From Nocardioides humi (GTDB lineage: Bacteria; Actinomycetota; Actinomycetes; Propionibacteriales; Nocardioidaceae): DNA of 64,000 nucleotides. The stretch is from positions 186,001 to 250,000 of the forward strand of contig NZ_CP041146.1 of NCBI RefSeq assembly GCF_006494775.1, read 5' to 3'. The notes below the pieces were generated by a model that was given only the letters and a program-made list of their open reading frames with translations, was not told where the DNA came from and searched no databases. Of this stretch, positions 50,196 to 59,320 are shown piece after piece. The position numbers were made by a program, and so were the translations under genes. Numbering within the stretch: the first letter of the stretch is position 1; the number at the start of each line of letters is the position of its first letter.

Positions 50196-52028
50196 TCAGG
50201 ACCCGGCGACAGAACCCCGCTGGGCCACCCAGGAGGCGTGCAGCCGTGCGTACGGCGTGCCGGGCTGCCGCACCAGCTCGGCGTGCGGGCCGTGCTGGAC
50301 GATCCGGCCGCGGTCGACGACGACCACGACGTCGGCCGCCTCCGCGGTGGAGAGCCGGTGCGCGATGGTGACCGAGGTGCGACCGCTCATCAGCCGCTCG
50401 AGGGCGCGCGCGATCCGGGTCTCGAGCTCGGGGTCGACCGCGCTGGTGGCCTCGTCGAGGACGAGCAGGTCGGGGTCGGCGAGCTGGGCGCGGAGCAGGG
50501 CGACCAGCTGCCGCTCCCCCGCCGAGAGCGACTCGCCGCGCTGGCCGACGCGGGTGTCGATGCCGTCGGGCAGTCCGGCCAGCCAGTCGCCGAGACCGAT
50601 CGTCTCCGCGGCCTCCCGGATCTCGGCCTCGGTGGCCCCGAGCCGGCCGTAGCGGACGTTGGCGGCGAGGGTGTCGTCGAAGAGGAAGCCCTCCTGCGGC
50701 ACGAGGACCACGCTGCGGCGCAGCGCGCTCTCGGAGATCTCGCGCAGGTCGATGCCGTCGAGCAGCACCCTCCCCGCGGACGGCTCGAACAGGTGGGTCA
50801 GAAGCCTCGCAAGTGTGGACTTGCCCGAGCCGGTCTCGCCGACGACCGCGACCCGCTGGCCGGCGGGCACCGCGAGGTCGATGTCGGTGAGCACCGGCGG
50901 CCCGCCGGGGTAGGCGAAGGTCACGCCGTCGAAGCGGACGTCGATCGCGCCCTTCGGCAGGCTCCGCCCGTCGGGGCCGGGGTCGACGAGGTCGGCCGGG
51001 GTGTCGAGGATGCCGATCACCCGCCGCCAGCCGGCGATGGCGTTCTGGGCGTCGGTGAGGATCTGGGTGCCCATCTGCACCGGCCCGACGAACAGGGTCA
51101 CCAGGAAGGCGAACGCGAGCACCTCCCCGGCGGTGATCCCCTCCCCCCACGCGAAGCCCTGGCCGAGCCAGATGCCGACGATGAGCACGCCGGCGTTGGC
51201 GAAGCCCGCCGAGATGCCGCCGAGGCTGAACGAGAACGCGGTGAAGCCCTGCGCGCGGGTGCTCGCCGCCTTGTGGGTGTCGATGGCCGCGTCGATCCGC
51301 TCCTGGGTGCGCGCCTCGATCGCGTACGACTTCACGACCGCCGCGCCGACCACGGGCTCCGAGACCGCCGACAGCAGCACGCCGACCTGGCGTCGTACCG
51401 TGCCGTAGGCGGCGGCCAGCTTGCGCTGGAAGTAGCGCAGGCTGAGGAAGAGCGGGGCGAAGCAGACCCAGACCACGATCGCGAGCTGCCAGCTGTAGAC
51501 GACCATGACCACGGTCGCGATCAGCATCTGGCCGACGCTGACGACGAAGATCAGGCCGCCGAAGACCAGGAACTGGCTGACCTGGTCGACGTCGCTGGTG
51601 ACCCGGGAGACCAGCGCGCCGCGGCGCTCGGTGCTCTGGGTGAGCAGCGGGAGGTCGTGGACGTGGCGGAACGCCTTGACCCGCAGCGTCGCGAGGCCGC
51701 GCTCGGCGGAGGTGAACAGCCGCGCCGTCATGGCGTACGACGCCCAGCTGGTCACCACGATCGCCGCGGCCGCCGCCAGCGCGAGCCACGTCGTGTAGGA
51801 GGTGTCCGGGCCGTCCGGGCCGTGCAGCCCCTTGTCGACGGTCTGCTGGACCGCGATCGGCACGACGACCTGTCCGACCGACGCCAGCACGGCCAGGACC
51901 AGCGTCCGGCCGACGCCCTCGACCAGCTCCGGCGAGTGGCGGATGCCGCGCCGGATGGTCTCCCAGGCGCCGATGTCCTCGCCGGTGCTCAGGCGGGTCT
52001 GCTCGGAGGTGCGCAGGGTCGTGCTCAC
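50196..52028 (-). CDS. ABC exporter half-transporter, catalytically complete subunit
   Basis: 610 residues. Six-helix exporter domain (~1-340) then an ATPase domain: Walker A VVGETGSGKST, Q-loop LVPQEGFLFDDTL, Walker B LLVLDEATSAVDPE with catalytic Glu, switch His in TIAHRLSTAEAAD. The signature is non-canonical (SLSAGERQL instead of LSGGQ). Together with the upstream gene, whose own Walker B and switch residues are altered, it forms a heterodimeric exporter of the TM287/288 or BmrCD type. Exports an unknown compound (drug, lipid or peptide). Start GTG 52028 overlaps the partner's stop by 4 nt. Confidence 0.93.
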   Translation of the reverse strand: MSTTLRTSEQTRLSTGEDIGAWETIRRGIRHSPELVEGVGRTLVLAVLASVGQVVVPIAVQQTVDKGLHGPDGPDTSYTTWLALAAAAAIVVTSWASYAMTARLFTSAERGLATLRVKAFRHVHDLPLLTQSTERRGALVSRVTSDVDQVSQFLVFGGLIFVVSVGQMLIATVVMVVYSWQLAIVVWVCFAPLFLSLRYFQRKLAAAYGTVRRQVGVLLSAVSEPVVGAAVVKSYAIEARTQERIDAAIDTHKAASTRAQGFTAFSFSLGGISAGFANAGVLIVGIWLGQGFAWGEGITAGEVLAFAFLVTLFVGPVQMGTQILTDAQNAIAGWRRVIGILDTPADLVDPGPDGRSLPKGAIDVRFDGVTFAYPGGPPVLTDIDLAVPAGQRVAVVGETGSGKSTLARLLTHLFEPSAGRVLLDGIDLREISESALRRSVVLVPQEGFLFDDTLAANVRYGRLGATEAEIREAAETIGLGDWLAGLPDGIDTRVGQRGESLSAGERQLVALLRAQLADPDLLVLDEATSAVDPELETRIARALERLMSGRTSVTIAHRLSTAEAADVVVVVDRGRIVQHGPHAELVRQPGTPYARLHASWVAQRGSVAGS

Positions 52029-53794
52029 GGGGTCGCCTCCACCGGCTCGGCCTCGTAGGCGTTGACGAGCCGCGCGTAGTCGGCGTTGCGGGCCACCAGC
52101 TCCTCGTGGGGGCCGCGGTCGGCGATCCGGCCGTCGACGAGGTAGAGCACCTCGTCGGCCAGGCCGATGGTGGCCTTGCGGTAGGCGACCACGACGAGGG
52201 TGGTCTCCGCGCCCTCGAGGCCCGCGAGGATCCGGGCCTCGACCTCGGGATCGACCGCGGACGTGGCGTCGTCGAGGACGAGGAGCCGCGGGCGTCGTAC
52301 CAGGGCGCGGGCGAGGGCCAGCCGCTGCCGCTGGCCGCCGGACAGGGACGTGCCGCGCTCGCCGAGCCGGGTGTCGAGGCCCTCGGGCAGGGCGGCGACG
52401 AAGCCGTCGGCCTGGGCGGTGCGCAGCGCGGCCCAGACCTCGGCGTCGGCGACCTCGGCGCCGAGGGTGACATTGCCGCGGACGGTGTCGTCGAAGAGGA
52501 AGGCGGTCTGCGGTACGACGGCCAGCACCTCCGCGAGCCCTCCGCGGCGCAGCTCGCGCAGGTCGGTGCCGTCGATCCGGATCGCGCCCGCGTCGACGTC
52601 GACGAGCCGGGCGAGCAGGCCGGTGAGTGTGCTCTTGCCCGACGCGGTCGCACCGACGAGCGCGACGGTGCGGCCCGGGGCGACGTCGAAGCTCAGGTCA
52701 CGCAGCAGCGGGCGCTCGGGGACGTAGCCGAACGCCGCGTGGTCGACCTCGAGCCGGGCGCCGCCGGGCTGCGCGGGGGCCGGCCGGTCGCCGTACTCCA
52801 TGGCGCCGGTGGCGGCCTGCACCGCCGCCACCCGGCGGTACCCGACGACACTGCGCGGGAAGTCCCCCAGCAGCCAGCCGATCGAGCGGATCGGGAAGGC
52901 GACGACCGTCAGCAGGTAGGACACGGTCACGACGTCGCCGGCGACCGTCGCGCCGGAGACGACGCGGTGCACGCCGATGACCAGCACCACCAGCACCGCC
53001 AGGTTGGGCAGCGCCGCGAGCGTCGGGTCGAAGGCCGCCCGGATCCGCCCGACCCGGATATTGGCCTCGCGCAGCTCCGCGGCCTTGGCCCGGAACCGCT
53101 CGGTCTCCTCCGGCTCCCGGCCCAGCGTCTTGACGACGAGCGCCCCGTCGAAGGACTCGTGGGCGATCTCGGAGAGCTCGGCCCGCAGCTCCTGCGCGCG
53201 GGTGGCCCAACCCTGCGCGAGCCGCTGGTAGACGACGTTGACGCCGATGACGAGCGGGAAGACCAGCAGGCCCACCACGGCGAGGACGAGGTCGGTGACC
53301 AGCATCTGCACCACCGCGATCACCATCATCGCGACCGTCCCGACCGCCATCGGCAGCGGTGCGATCGGGCCCCAGGCCGCCTCGACGTCGGCGTTGGCGT
53401 TCGACAGCAGCTCCCCCGTCGGGTGCCGCTGGTGCCACGCCATCGGCAGCCGGAGGTACTGGCGGGTGACCGCACGACGGCTGTGCGCCTGCATGCGGTA
53501 CTGCATGACGCCCGCACCCAGCCGGCGCGCCACGATGCCGACCGCGCGCAGGATCGCGACCCCCACGAAGAGCCCGAGCACCGCCCACAGCAGGCCGGCG
53601 CCGATCTCGCCGTCCCTGAAGGCGGGGAGCACGACGTGGTCCGTCGACCAGCCGAGCACCCAGGCGTCGGCCACGGTCAGCGCGCCGAACAGCAGGCTGC
53701 CGACGGTGGAGACCGTGAAGATCCACGGCTCCCGCTTGATGGCCACCCAGAGCACGCCGAACCCGGCGGACGTCGTACCTGTTCGCGTGCTCAC
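52025..53794 (-). CDS. ABC exporter half-transporter, degenerate-site subunit
   Basis: 589 residues from GTG 53794 (VSTRTGTTSAGFG), with GGGGTGAA just upstream. Exporter helices: WIFTVSTVGSLLFGALTVADAWVLG, VAILRAVGIVARRLG and others. ATPase domain: Walker A LVGATASGKST, canonical signature SLSGGQRQRLALARAL, but Walker B reads LLVLDDATSAVD (Asp for catalytic Glu) and the switch His is replaced by Tyr (VVVAYRKATIG). Its ATP site is therefore degenerate, while its intact signature completes the active site of the partner. First gene of the pair. Confidence 0.93.
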   Translation of the reverse strand: MSTRTGTTSAGFGVLWVAIKREPWIFTVSTVGSLLFGALTVADAWVLGWSTDHVVLPAFRDGEIGAGLLWAVLGLFVGVAILRAVGIVARRLGAGVMQYRMQAHSRRAVTRQYLRLPMAWHQRHPTGELLSNANADVEAAWGPIAPLPMAVGTVAMMVIAVVQMLVTDLVLAVVGLLVFPLVIGVNVVYQRLAQGWATRAQELRAELSEIAHESFDGALVVKTLGREPEETERFRAKAAELREANIRVGRIRAAFDPTLAALPNLAVLVVLVIGVHRVVSGATVAGDVVTVSYLLTVVAFPIRSIGWLLGDFPRSVVGYRRVAAVQAATGAMEYGDRPAPAQPGGARLEVDHAAFGYVPERPLLRDLSFDVAPGRTVALVGATASGKSTLTGLLARLVDVDAGAIRIDGTDLRELRRGGLAEVLAVVPQTAFLFDDTVRGNVTLGAEVADAEVWAALRTAQADGFVAALPEGLDTRLGERGTSLSGGQRQRLALARALVRRPRLLVLDDATSAVDPEVEARILAGLEGAETTLVVVAYRKATIGLADEVLYLVDGRIADRGPHEELVARNADYARLVNAYEAEPVEATP

Positions 53795-53831
53795 TTCACC
53801 CCGCAACCGGACAGTGCGCGGGCCTATTCCC

Positions 53832-54242
53832 TCAGCCGATCGCCATGACGTCGCACAGCGACTGCTCACGACAGGCCCGGCCGAGCCGGAGATCCGTGGT
53901 GATCAGTGCGACGTCGAGGGCCTGCGCCAGCGCGATGTAGTAGGCATCGGCGATGCGCACACCTCGCCGAAGATCCCACACGGCGCCGATGAGCGAGCGC
54001 CCCGGGTGACGCTCGATCGGGAGCCTCGCATATCTCCCCAACGACCGGGCTGCGTGCGGCGCCGTGGTCTCGCCCGCGCGCTCCCAACGAGCAATGGCCG
54101 ACGGTACCTCGACGTCGATCAGGTCGGGCGCGTGGAGCTCGCCGTCCTCGACGGCCCGCGCGACGGCCTCCCCCGCAGCACCCGGGCGGAGCAGGTCGGC
54201 CGCGGCCGAGGCGTCAATCACCAGGCCACGGCCCGAGCTCAT
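53832..54242 (-). CDS. vapC: VapC-type PIN-domain toxin
   Basis: 136 residues, ATG 54242. PIN-domain acidic residues: D10 in LVIDASAAADLL, E45 in LIDVEVPSAI, D99 in RIADAYYIALAQ and D117 in ALITTDLRLGRA. VapC proteins are Mg-dependent RNases that cut tRNA or rRNA when free of VapB. Overlaps vapB by 29 nt. The unit sits beside a truncated DUF222 gene and between the exporter and a lipoprotein, a typical accessory spot. Confidence 0.92.
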   Translation of the reverse strand: MSSGRGLVIDASAAADLLRPGAAGEAVARAVEDGELHAPDLIDVEVPSAIARWERAGETTAPHAARSLGRYARLPIERHPGRSLIGAVWDLRRGVRIADAYYIALAQALDVALITTDLRLGRACREQSLCDVMAIG

Positions 54243-54450
54243 CCTTGACCTCCTCCATCACTCGGCGCATCGCCTCGTCGGAGACGCCCTTCAGCGGCGG
54301 ATCCGCGCGAACCTCCTTCAGCCAGGCGTTCAGCTCGGCTCTGCGGAGCTCGGCTTCGATCGCGTCCTGGGTCAGCCTCGACACGTTGAGTTCCGCCTGT
54401 CGAGCCCGCGCAGCGAGGTCGTCGGGCACGTAGACGTTGAGGCGCGCCAT
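54214..54450 (-). CDS. vapB: VapB-type antitoxin (ribbon-helix-helix)
   Basis: 78 residues from ATG 54450. The N-terminal MARLNVYVPDDLAARARQAELNVSRLTQDAIEAEL is a ribbon-helix-helix DNA-binding domain that dimerises on its own promoter. The rest (AWLKEVRADPPLKGVSDEAMRRVMEEVKDELGPWPGD) is the toxin-neutralising tail. A second in-frame ATG lies two codons upstream. The long overlap with vapC couples their translation, keeping antitoxin in excess. Confidence 0.88.
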   Translation of the reverse strand: MARLNVYVPDDLAARARQAELNVSRLTQDAIEAELRRAELNAWLKEVRADPPLKGVSDEAMRRVMEEVKDELGPWPGD

Positions 54451-54770
54451 ACACACATGCTACACACTTTCGACCGCGCGGAGCCCGCTCGGCCGTTGCC
54501 CGCCGGAGCGGCCCGGCCCAGCCACTCCTCGGTGCCGGTGTCACCCCTGTCATCCGCGACGGCGCGGCGCTCGGCCTCGGCCGCCAGGGCGAGCTCGAGA
54601 GCATCGACCTGGGAACGCAGCGCCGCAGTCCGACGCACCGCATCCTCCAACTGGTCGGAGGTGATCACGCCCAGCGAGCGGTCGGCCGCAGACGAGACCC
54701 GAGCCCGGGCCCCGGCCACATCGGCCAGCAACCCCGCACCCAGGTCCGGAAACGCCACCATCTCGCTCAT
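54372..54770 (-). pseudogene. Truncated DUF222/13E12-type protein remnant
   Basis: From ATG 54770, about 85 residues (MSEMVAFPDLGAGLLADVAG, LEDAVRRTAALRSQVDALELALAAEAERRAV, DTGTEEWLGRAAPAG) resemble the N-terminal part of DUF222-HNH proteins, which are very abundant in Nocardioides-type genomes. After roughly position 54520 the frame loses similarity and runs into the vapB region, stopping at 54372. The rest of the ~400-residue protein, including the HNH nuclease, is absent. The likeliest history is deletion or replacement when vapBC arrived. Confidence 0.5.
54450..54466 (-). promoter_or_regulatory. Direct repeat at the vapB start, possible VapBC operator
   Basis: Minus-strand TGTGTA occurs twice at an 11-bp step (TGTGTAGCATG then TGTGTA), ending at the vapB ATG. 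A one-helical-turn repeat at this place fits autoregulation by VapB. Confidence 0.35.
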
Positions 54771-54880
54771 GGGTCCATGACACACCTCGCCCCCGACACA
54801 ACCCCTGGTCCACCAGGGGACCACCCGGTGCCTGTGGACAACTGGCAGCACGACCGTCCGGAAACAGCGATGCTGCTGAC

Positions 54881-55054
54881 ATGGACGTTCTCGGTACCCG
54901 TCTCGGGGTCCTCTGCCTCACCATCGCCGTGCTGTTGACCGGCTGCGCCGACGCCGGCGCGGACGAGCCCGACCTCCGCACGCCCCCGGCCCGCGACCTG
55001 CCGTCCGATCGCGTGGGCGACCTGGCCGACCGAGGTGCCGGCGGGGTCGGCTAG
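54881..55054 (+). CDS. Small lipoprotein, 57 aa, unknown function
   Basis: ATG 54881 to TAG 55052-55054. Signal region MDVLGTRLGVLCLTIAVLLTGC has a clear lipobox (LTGC, Cys22). It is followed by a short Asp/Pro/Arg-rich tail (ADAGADEPDLRTPPARDLP, SDRVGDLADRGAGG). It is convergent with the 116-aa gene at the end of the his operon (6 nt between stops). No recognisable family; the lipobox makes a real exported product likely. Confidence 0.6.
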   Translation: MDVLGTRLGVLCLTIAVLLTGCADAGADEPDLRTPPARDLPSDRVGDLADRGAGGVG

Positions 55055-55060
55055 CGAGAG

Positions 55061-55411
55061 CTACGGCGCCGCGACCGGGGCGACGAGCCGCACGGTCATG
55101 TGGAAGGTCGTGGTGGCGCCCTCGATGATCACCAGGAACCCGTTGCGGCCGTCGCGGAAGACCTGGCGGCCCTGGGGGGACCACGGATCGGGCGGGTCGT
55201 ACTCCCACGCCGTCTGGTGGGCGGCGCGGAGGGCGGTGAGCCGGTCGTCGTAGGTGGTGCTGCCGATCTGGACGATCGTGGGCGGCTTGGCCTGGCCCTG
55301 GTTGGAGTACTCGACGGCCACCCGCCAGGGGCCGTGGCTGCCGAGCTCGTCGTCGGCGGGCGGGGCGCCGGGCTCGCGTGCGGCGTCCGGCTGGTACACG
55401 TCGTAGCTCAT
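55061..55411 (-). CDS. Hypothetical protein at the end of the his operon, 116 aa
   Basis: ATG 55411 (MSYDVYQPDAAREPGAPPAD), 17 nt after hisF. Soluble, mixed alpha/beta, with PWRVAVEYSNQGQAKPPTIVQIGSTTYDDRLTALRAAHQTAWEYDPPDPWSPQGRQVFRDGRNGFLVIIEGATTTFHMTVRLV. No catalytic motif, signal or membrane helix. Composition and length fit a conserved actinobacterial hypothetical. Its place suggests cotranscription with his genes, but no role in histidine synthesis is known. Confidence 0.8.
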   Translation of the reverse strand: MSYDVYQPDAAREPGAPPADDELGSHGPWRVAVEYSNQGQAKPPTIVQIGSTTYDDRLTALRAAHQTAWEYDPPDPWSPQGRQVFRDGRNGFLVIIEGATTTFHMTVRLVAPVAAP

Positions 55412-55428
55412 GGCCGGACCCTCCCCGC

Positions 55429-56205
55429 TCAGCGGACGGGCACACCTGCCGCGGCGAGGGAGGACTTCACGTCGGCGATGCGCAGCGTGCCGAAGTGGAA
55501 CACCGTCGCCGCGAGTACGGCGTCCGCGCCGGCCTCGACCGCCGGTGGGAAGTGCTCGACGGCTCCGGCGCCGCCGGAGGCGATCACGGGGATGGAGACC
55601 TCCGCGCGCACCTGCCGGATCAGCTCGAGGTCGAAGCCGTCGGTGGTGCCGTCGGCGTCCATGGCGTTGAGCAGGATCTCCCCGGCGCCGAGCTCGGCGG
55701 CGCGGACGGCCCACGCGACGGCGTCGATGCCGGCGGACTGGCGGCCGCCGTGGGTGGTGACCTCGAAGCCGGAGTCGGTGCGTACGTCGGAGCCCGCGGG
55801 CACGCGACGAGCGTCCACGGACAGCACGAGCACCTGGTTGCCGAAGCGCTGGGCGATCTCCGCGATCAGCTCGGGGCGCTTGATCGCGGCGGTGTTGACG
55901 GCGACCTTGTCGGCACCGGCCCGCAGCAGCCGGTCGACGTCCTCGACGGAGGAGACGCCGCCGCCGACGGTGAGCGGGATGAAGACCTGCTCGGCGGTCG
56001 CGGAGACGATGTCCATCGTCGTCGCCCGCCCCTCGTGGGAGGCGGAGATGTCGAGGAAGGTGAGCTCGTCGGCCCCCTCGGCGTCGTACAGCCGGGCCAG
56101 CTCGACCGGGTCGCCGGCGTCGCGGAGCTCTTGGAAGTTGACGCCCTTGACCACCCGGCCGGCGTCGACGTCGAGGCACGGGATGACCCGGACCGCGAGC
56201 GTCAT
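55429..56205 (-). CDS. hisF: Imidazole glycerol phosphate synthase, cyclase subunit
   Basis: 258 residues. TIM barrel with [19 protein letters not shown] (catalytic Asp near 12), [38 protein letters not shown] (second Asp near 130), [24 protein letters not shown] and [15 protein letters not shown]. Uses ammonia from HisH to form IGP and AICAR. ATG 56205 overlaps priA by 4 nt. Confidence 0.98.
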   Translation of the reverse strand: MTLAVRVIPCLDVDAGRVVKGVNFQELRDAGDPVELARLYDAEGADELTFLDISASHEGRATTMDIVSATAEQVFIPLTVGGGVSSVEDVDRLLRAGADKVAVNTAAIKRPELIAEIAQRFGNQVLVLSVDARRVPAGSDVRTDSGFEVTTHGGRQSAGIDAVAWAVRAAELGAGEILLNAMDADGTTDGFDLELIRQVRAEVSIPVIASGGAGAVEHFPPAVEAGADAVLAATVFHFGTLRIADVKSSLAAAGVPVR

Positions 56206-56939
56206 ACGAGCCCGCCCCGGGTCAGGGCCAGCGCGTCCTCGAGCGTGAACTGCCCGGTGTAGAGGGCGGTTCCGGCGATCGCGCCCTCGACCCCGATCGG
56301 CACCAGCGCCATCAGCGCGCGGATGTCGTCGAGCGTGGTGACGCCGCCGGAGGCGACGACCGGGCGGGAGGTGGCCGCGCAGACGTCCTCGAGCAGCTGC
56401 AGGTTGGGGCCCTGGAGCATGCCGTCCTTGTTGACGTCGGTGACGACGTAGCGGGCGCAGCCCTCGGCGTCGAGGCGGGCGAGGGTCTCGTAGAGGTCGC
56501 CGCCCTCCTTGGTCCAGCCGCGGGCGGCCAGGGTGCGGCCGCGTACGTCGAGGCCCACGGCCACCCGGTCGCCGTACGTCGCGATCGCCTTCGCGCACCA
56601 CGCGGGCTGCTCCAGCGCGGCGGTGCCGATGTTGACCCGGCGACAGCCCGTGGCCATGGCGGCGTCGAGCGACTCGTCGTCGCGGATGCCGCCGCTCATC
56701 TCGACCTGGATGTCGAGGCGGCCGACGATCTCGGCCTGGAGCTCGCGGTTGTCGCCGTGGCCGAACGCGGCGTCGAGGTCGACGAGGTGGATCCACTCCG
56801 CTCCGGCCTCCTGCCAGCGCAGCGCGGCCTCGACCGGGTCGCCGAACCTCTTCTCCGACCCGTCGATGCCCTGGACGAGCTGGACGGCCTGGCCGCCCTT
56901 GATGTCGACGGCGGGCAGCAGCTCCAGGTAGTCAGACAA
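56202..56939 (-). CDS. priA: Phosphoribosyl isomerase A (HisA/TrpF bifunctional type)
   Basis: 245 residues starting TTG 56939, overlapping hisH by 8 nt. Barrel motifs [18 protein letters not shown] (Asp12), [48 protein letters not shown] (Asp131, Trp142) and [12 protein letters not shown] (Asp172). In Actinobacteria this enzyme isomerises both ProFAR (histidine) and PRA (tryptophan); the Arg/Trp elements and absence of a trpF in the nearby trp operon support that here. Confidence 0.95.
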   Translation of the reverse strand: MSDYLELLPAVDIKGGQAVQLVQGIDGSEKRFGDPVEAALRWQEAGAEWIHLVDLDAAFGHGDNRELQAEIVGRLDIQVEMSGGIRDDESLDAAMATGCRRVNIGTAALEQPAWCAKAIATYGDRVAVGLDVRGRTLAARGWTKEGGDLYETLARLDAEGCARYVVTDVNKDGMLQGPNLQLLEDVCAATSRPVVASGGVTTLDDIRALMALVPIGVEGAIAGTALYTGQFTLEDALALTRGGLV

Positions 56940-57594
56940 GACTCTTCACCCAGTTCCTCAACAGTTGGGCGCCCGCGTCCCCCGACTTCTCCGGGTGGAA
57001 CTGCGTGGCGCAGAGTGGTCCGTTCTCGACCGCGGCGACGAAGCGGTCGCCGCCCTCCTCGGCGGGCCCGGTCTCCGCCCAGGTGACGAGCGGCCGGTGG
57101 CTCTCGGGGGTGCGGTCGTTGGTGACCAGCGTCCAGTCCCGAACGCCGTACGAGTGCACGAAGTAGAAGCGCTCGTCCTCGATGCCCGCGAACAGGCGGG
57201 TCTGCGGCGGCACCGACACGGTGTTCCAGCCCATGTGCGGGACGATCGGCGCCTGCAGCCGCTCGACGACACCGGGCCACTCGTCGCAGCCCTCGGTCTC
57301 GACGCCGTGCTCGATACCGCGCTCGAAGAGGATCTGCATGCCCACGCAGATCCCGAGCACCGGGCGGCCGCCGGACAGCCGGCGGGCGATGATCCGCTCG
57401 CCGCGGATCGCGCGCAGGCCGCGCATGCACGCCTCGTAGGCACCGACGCCCGGCACCAGCAGGCCGTCGGCCTCCATCGCCGCGTCCAGGTCGCCGGTGA
57501 GGGTGACCGAGGCGCCGGCGCGCTCGACCGCACGTACGGCGGAGCGCAGGTTGCCGGACCCGTAGTCGAGGACGACGACGGAGGGTGCGCTCAC
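56932..57594 (-). CDS. hisH: Imidazole glycerol phosphate synthase, glutaminase subunit
   Basis: 220 residues, GTG 57594 overlapping hisB by 4 nt. Class-I amidotransferase: [21 protein letters not shown], nucleophile Cys83 in [15 protein letters not shown], and the His200/Glu202 dyad in [11 protein letters not shown]. Generates ammonia for HisF. Part of the coupled hisDCBH-priA-hisF operon. Confidence 0.97.
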   Translation of the reverse strand: MSAPSVVVLDYGSGNLRSAVRAVERAGASVTLTGDLDAAMEADGLLVPGVGAYEACMRGLRAIRGERIIARRLSGGRPVLGICVGMQILFERGIEHGVETEGCDEWPGVVERLQAPIVPHMGWNTVSVPPQTRLFAGIEDERFYFVHSYGVRDWTLVTNDRTPESHRPLVTWAETGPAEEGGDRFVAAVENGPLCATQFHPEKSGDAGAQLLRNWVKSLV

Positions 57595-58199
57595 AAGGCT
57601 CCCTTGGTGGAGGGGATGCCGGTCTCGCGCGGGTCGAGCGCGATCGCGTCGCGCAACGCGCGGGCGAACGCCTTGAACTGCGTCTCGACGATGTGGTGCG
57701 GCTCGCGGCCGGCCAGCACCCGAACGTGCAGCGCGAAGTGGCCGTGGAAGGCGATCGTCTCGAAGACGTGCTGGGTCAGCGAGCCGAGGTACGAGACGCC
57801 GGAGCCGCCGAGCTGGACGTACTGCTGACCCTCCGGCTCACCGGTGTGCACGCAGTACGGACGCCCGGAGACGTCGACGACGGCGTGCACGAGCGCCTCG
57901 TCGAGCGGCACGGTCGCGTCGCCGAAGCGGCGGATCCCCTTCTTGTCCCCCAGCGCCTCGCGCAGCGCCTGGCCGAGCGCGATCGCGGTGTCCTCGGTGG
58001 TGTGGTGCGCGTCGATGTGGACGTCGCCCTCGGTCTGGACCGTGAGGTCGAGCAGCGCGTGCCGCGCGAGCGCGGTGAGCATGTGGTCGTAGAAGCCGAC
58101 ACCGGTGGAGATGTCGTGCTTGCCGGTGCCGTCGAGGTTCACCTCGACGAGGACCTTCGACTCGCTCGTCTGCCGCTCTACGCGGGCGGTCCGGCTCAT
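57591..58199 (-). CDS. hisB: Imidazoleglycerol-phosphate dehydratase
   Basis: 202 residues, monofunctional form. Metal-binding motifs [48 protein letters not shown] and [16 protein letters not shown] / [19 protein letters not shown] 58199 overlaps hisC by 4 nt. Sixth step of histidine synthesis; it needs Mn bound by the His clusters, all of which are present. Confidence 0.98.
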   Translation of the reverse strand: MSRTARVERQTSESKVLVEVNLDGTGKHDISTGVGFYDHMLTALARHALLDLTVQTEGDVHIDAHHTTEDTAIALGQALREALGDKKGIRRFGDATVPLDEALVHAVVDVSGRPYCVHTGEPEGQQYVQLGGSGVSYLGSLTQHVFETIAFHGHFALHVRVLAGREPHHIVETQFKAFARALRDAIALDPRETGIPSTKGAL

Positions 58200-59320
58200 G
58201 CGCGCTCTCCGTTCGCTTCGGTGCTGACTTCTCGCAGGGCGGCCCGGAAGGCCGCCATCTCGTCCGGGGTGCCGACCGAGACCCGCAGCCAGCCCTCGGG
58301 CCCGGTCTCCCGGATCAGGACTCCCCGGTCGAGGAGACCCTGCCAGACAGCATGACGGTCGGCGAATCGCCCGAACAACACGAAATTGGCGTCGGAGTCG
58401 GCGACGTCGTACTCCTCCGCCCGCAGCCAGCCCACCAGGGCGTCCCGCTCGCGGCGCAGGTCGTCGACCCGGCCGAGCAGCTCGGGCGCGTGGTCGAGCG
58501 CGGCCAGCGCGACGGCCTGGGTGACCGCGGAGAGGTGGTAGGGCAGGCGCACCACGCGGATCGCGTCGCAGATCTCCGGCGCGGCGGCCAGATAGCCCAG
58601 CCGCAGGCCCGCGCCCGCGAAGGCCTTGCTCATGGTGCGGGTCACGACGAGGTTGCGGTACGACGGCAGCAGCTCCAGCGCGCTCGGCACGCCGGTGCGG
58701 CGGAACTCGCCGTACGCCTCGTCGACCACGACGATGCCGTCGTCGCCCGCCGCCTCGCACAGCACGCCCACCGCCTCGGGCGGCAGCGCGGTGCCGGTCG
58801 GGTTGTTGGGGCTGGGCAGCAGGATGACGCTCGGCTGCTCGGTCTTGACCAGGTCGCGCGCGGCGTCGAGGTCGAGCGCGAAGTCCTCGGCGCGGCGGCC
58901 CGCGACCCAGCGGGTGCTGGTGTCGCGGGCGTACTCGGGATACATGGAGTACGTCGGCGCGAAGCTCACCGCGGTGCGGCCCGGCCCGCCGAAGGCCTGC
59001 AGCAGCTGCAGCATCACCTCGTTGGACCCGTTGGCCGCCCACACCTGCTCGGGGGCGATGCCCGCGGGCGTGTCCCGCGACAGGTACGCCGCCAGCGCCT
59101 CCCGCAGCGCCACGAACTCCCGGTCGGGATACCGGTTGAGCGTGGTCGCCGCGGCGGCCGCGGCCGCCGCGATGTCGGCGATGCAGGCGTCGGACGGGCC
59201 GTAGGGGTTCTCGTTGACGTTGAGCTGGACCGGCACGTCGAGCTGCGGCGCGCCGTACGGCTCGATCCCGCGCAGCTCCTCGCGCAGCGGCGGCCAGCCG
59301 CCACCGGCCGGCGCGCTCAT
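58196..59320 (-). CDS. hisC: Histidinol-phosphate aminotransferase
   Basis: 374 residues, fold-type I PLP enzyme: [70 protein letters not shown], and the PLP-Lys box [21 protein letters not shown] 59320 overlaps the hisD stop by 4 nt. Uses glutamate to aminate imidazole-acetol phosphate. Confidence 0.97.
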   Translation of the reverse strand: MSAPAGGGWPPLREELRGIEPYGAPQLDVPVQLNVNENPYGPSDACIADIAAAAAAAATTLNRYPDREFVALREALAAYLSRDTPAGIAPEQVWAANGSNEVMLQLLQAFGGPGRTAVSFAPTYSMYPEYARDTSTRWVAGRRAEDFALDLDAARDLVKTEQPSVILLPSPNNPTGTALPPEAVGVLCEAAGDDGIVVVDEAYGEFRRTGVPSALELLPSYRNLVVTRTMSKAFAGAGLRLGYLAAAPEICDAIRVVRLPYHLSAVTQAVALAALDHAPELLGRVDDLRRERDALVGWLRAEEYDVADSDANFVLFGRFADRHAVWQGLLDRGVLIRETGPEGWLRVSVGTPDEMAAFRAALREVSTEANGERA

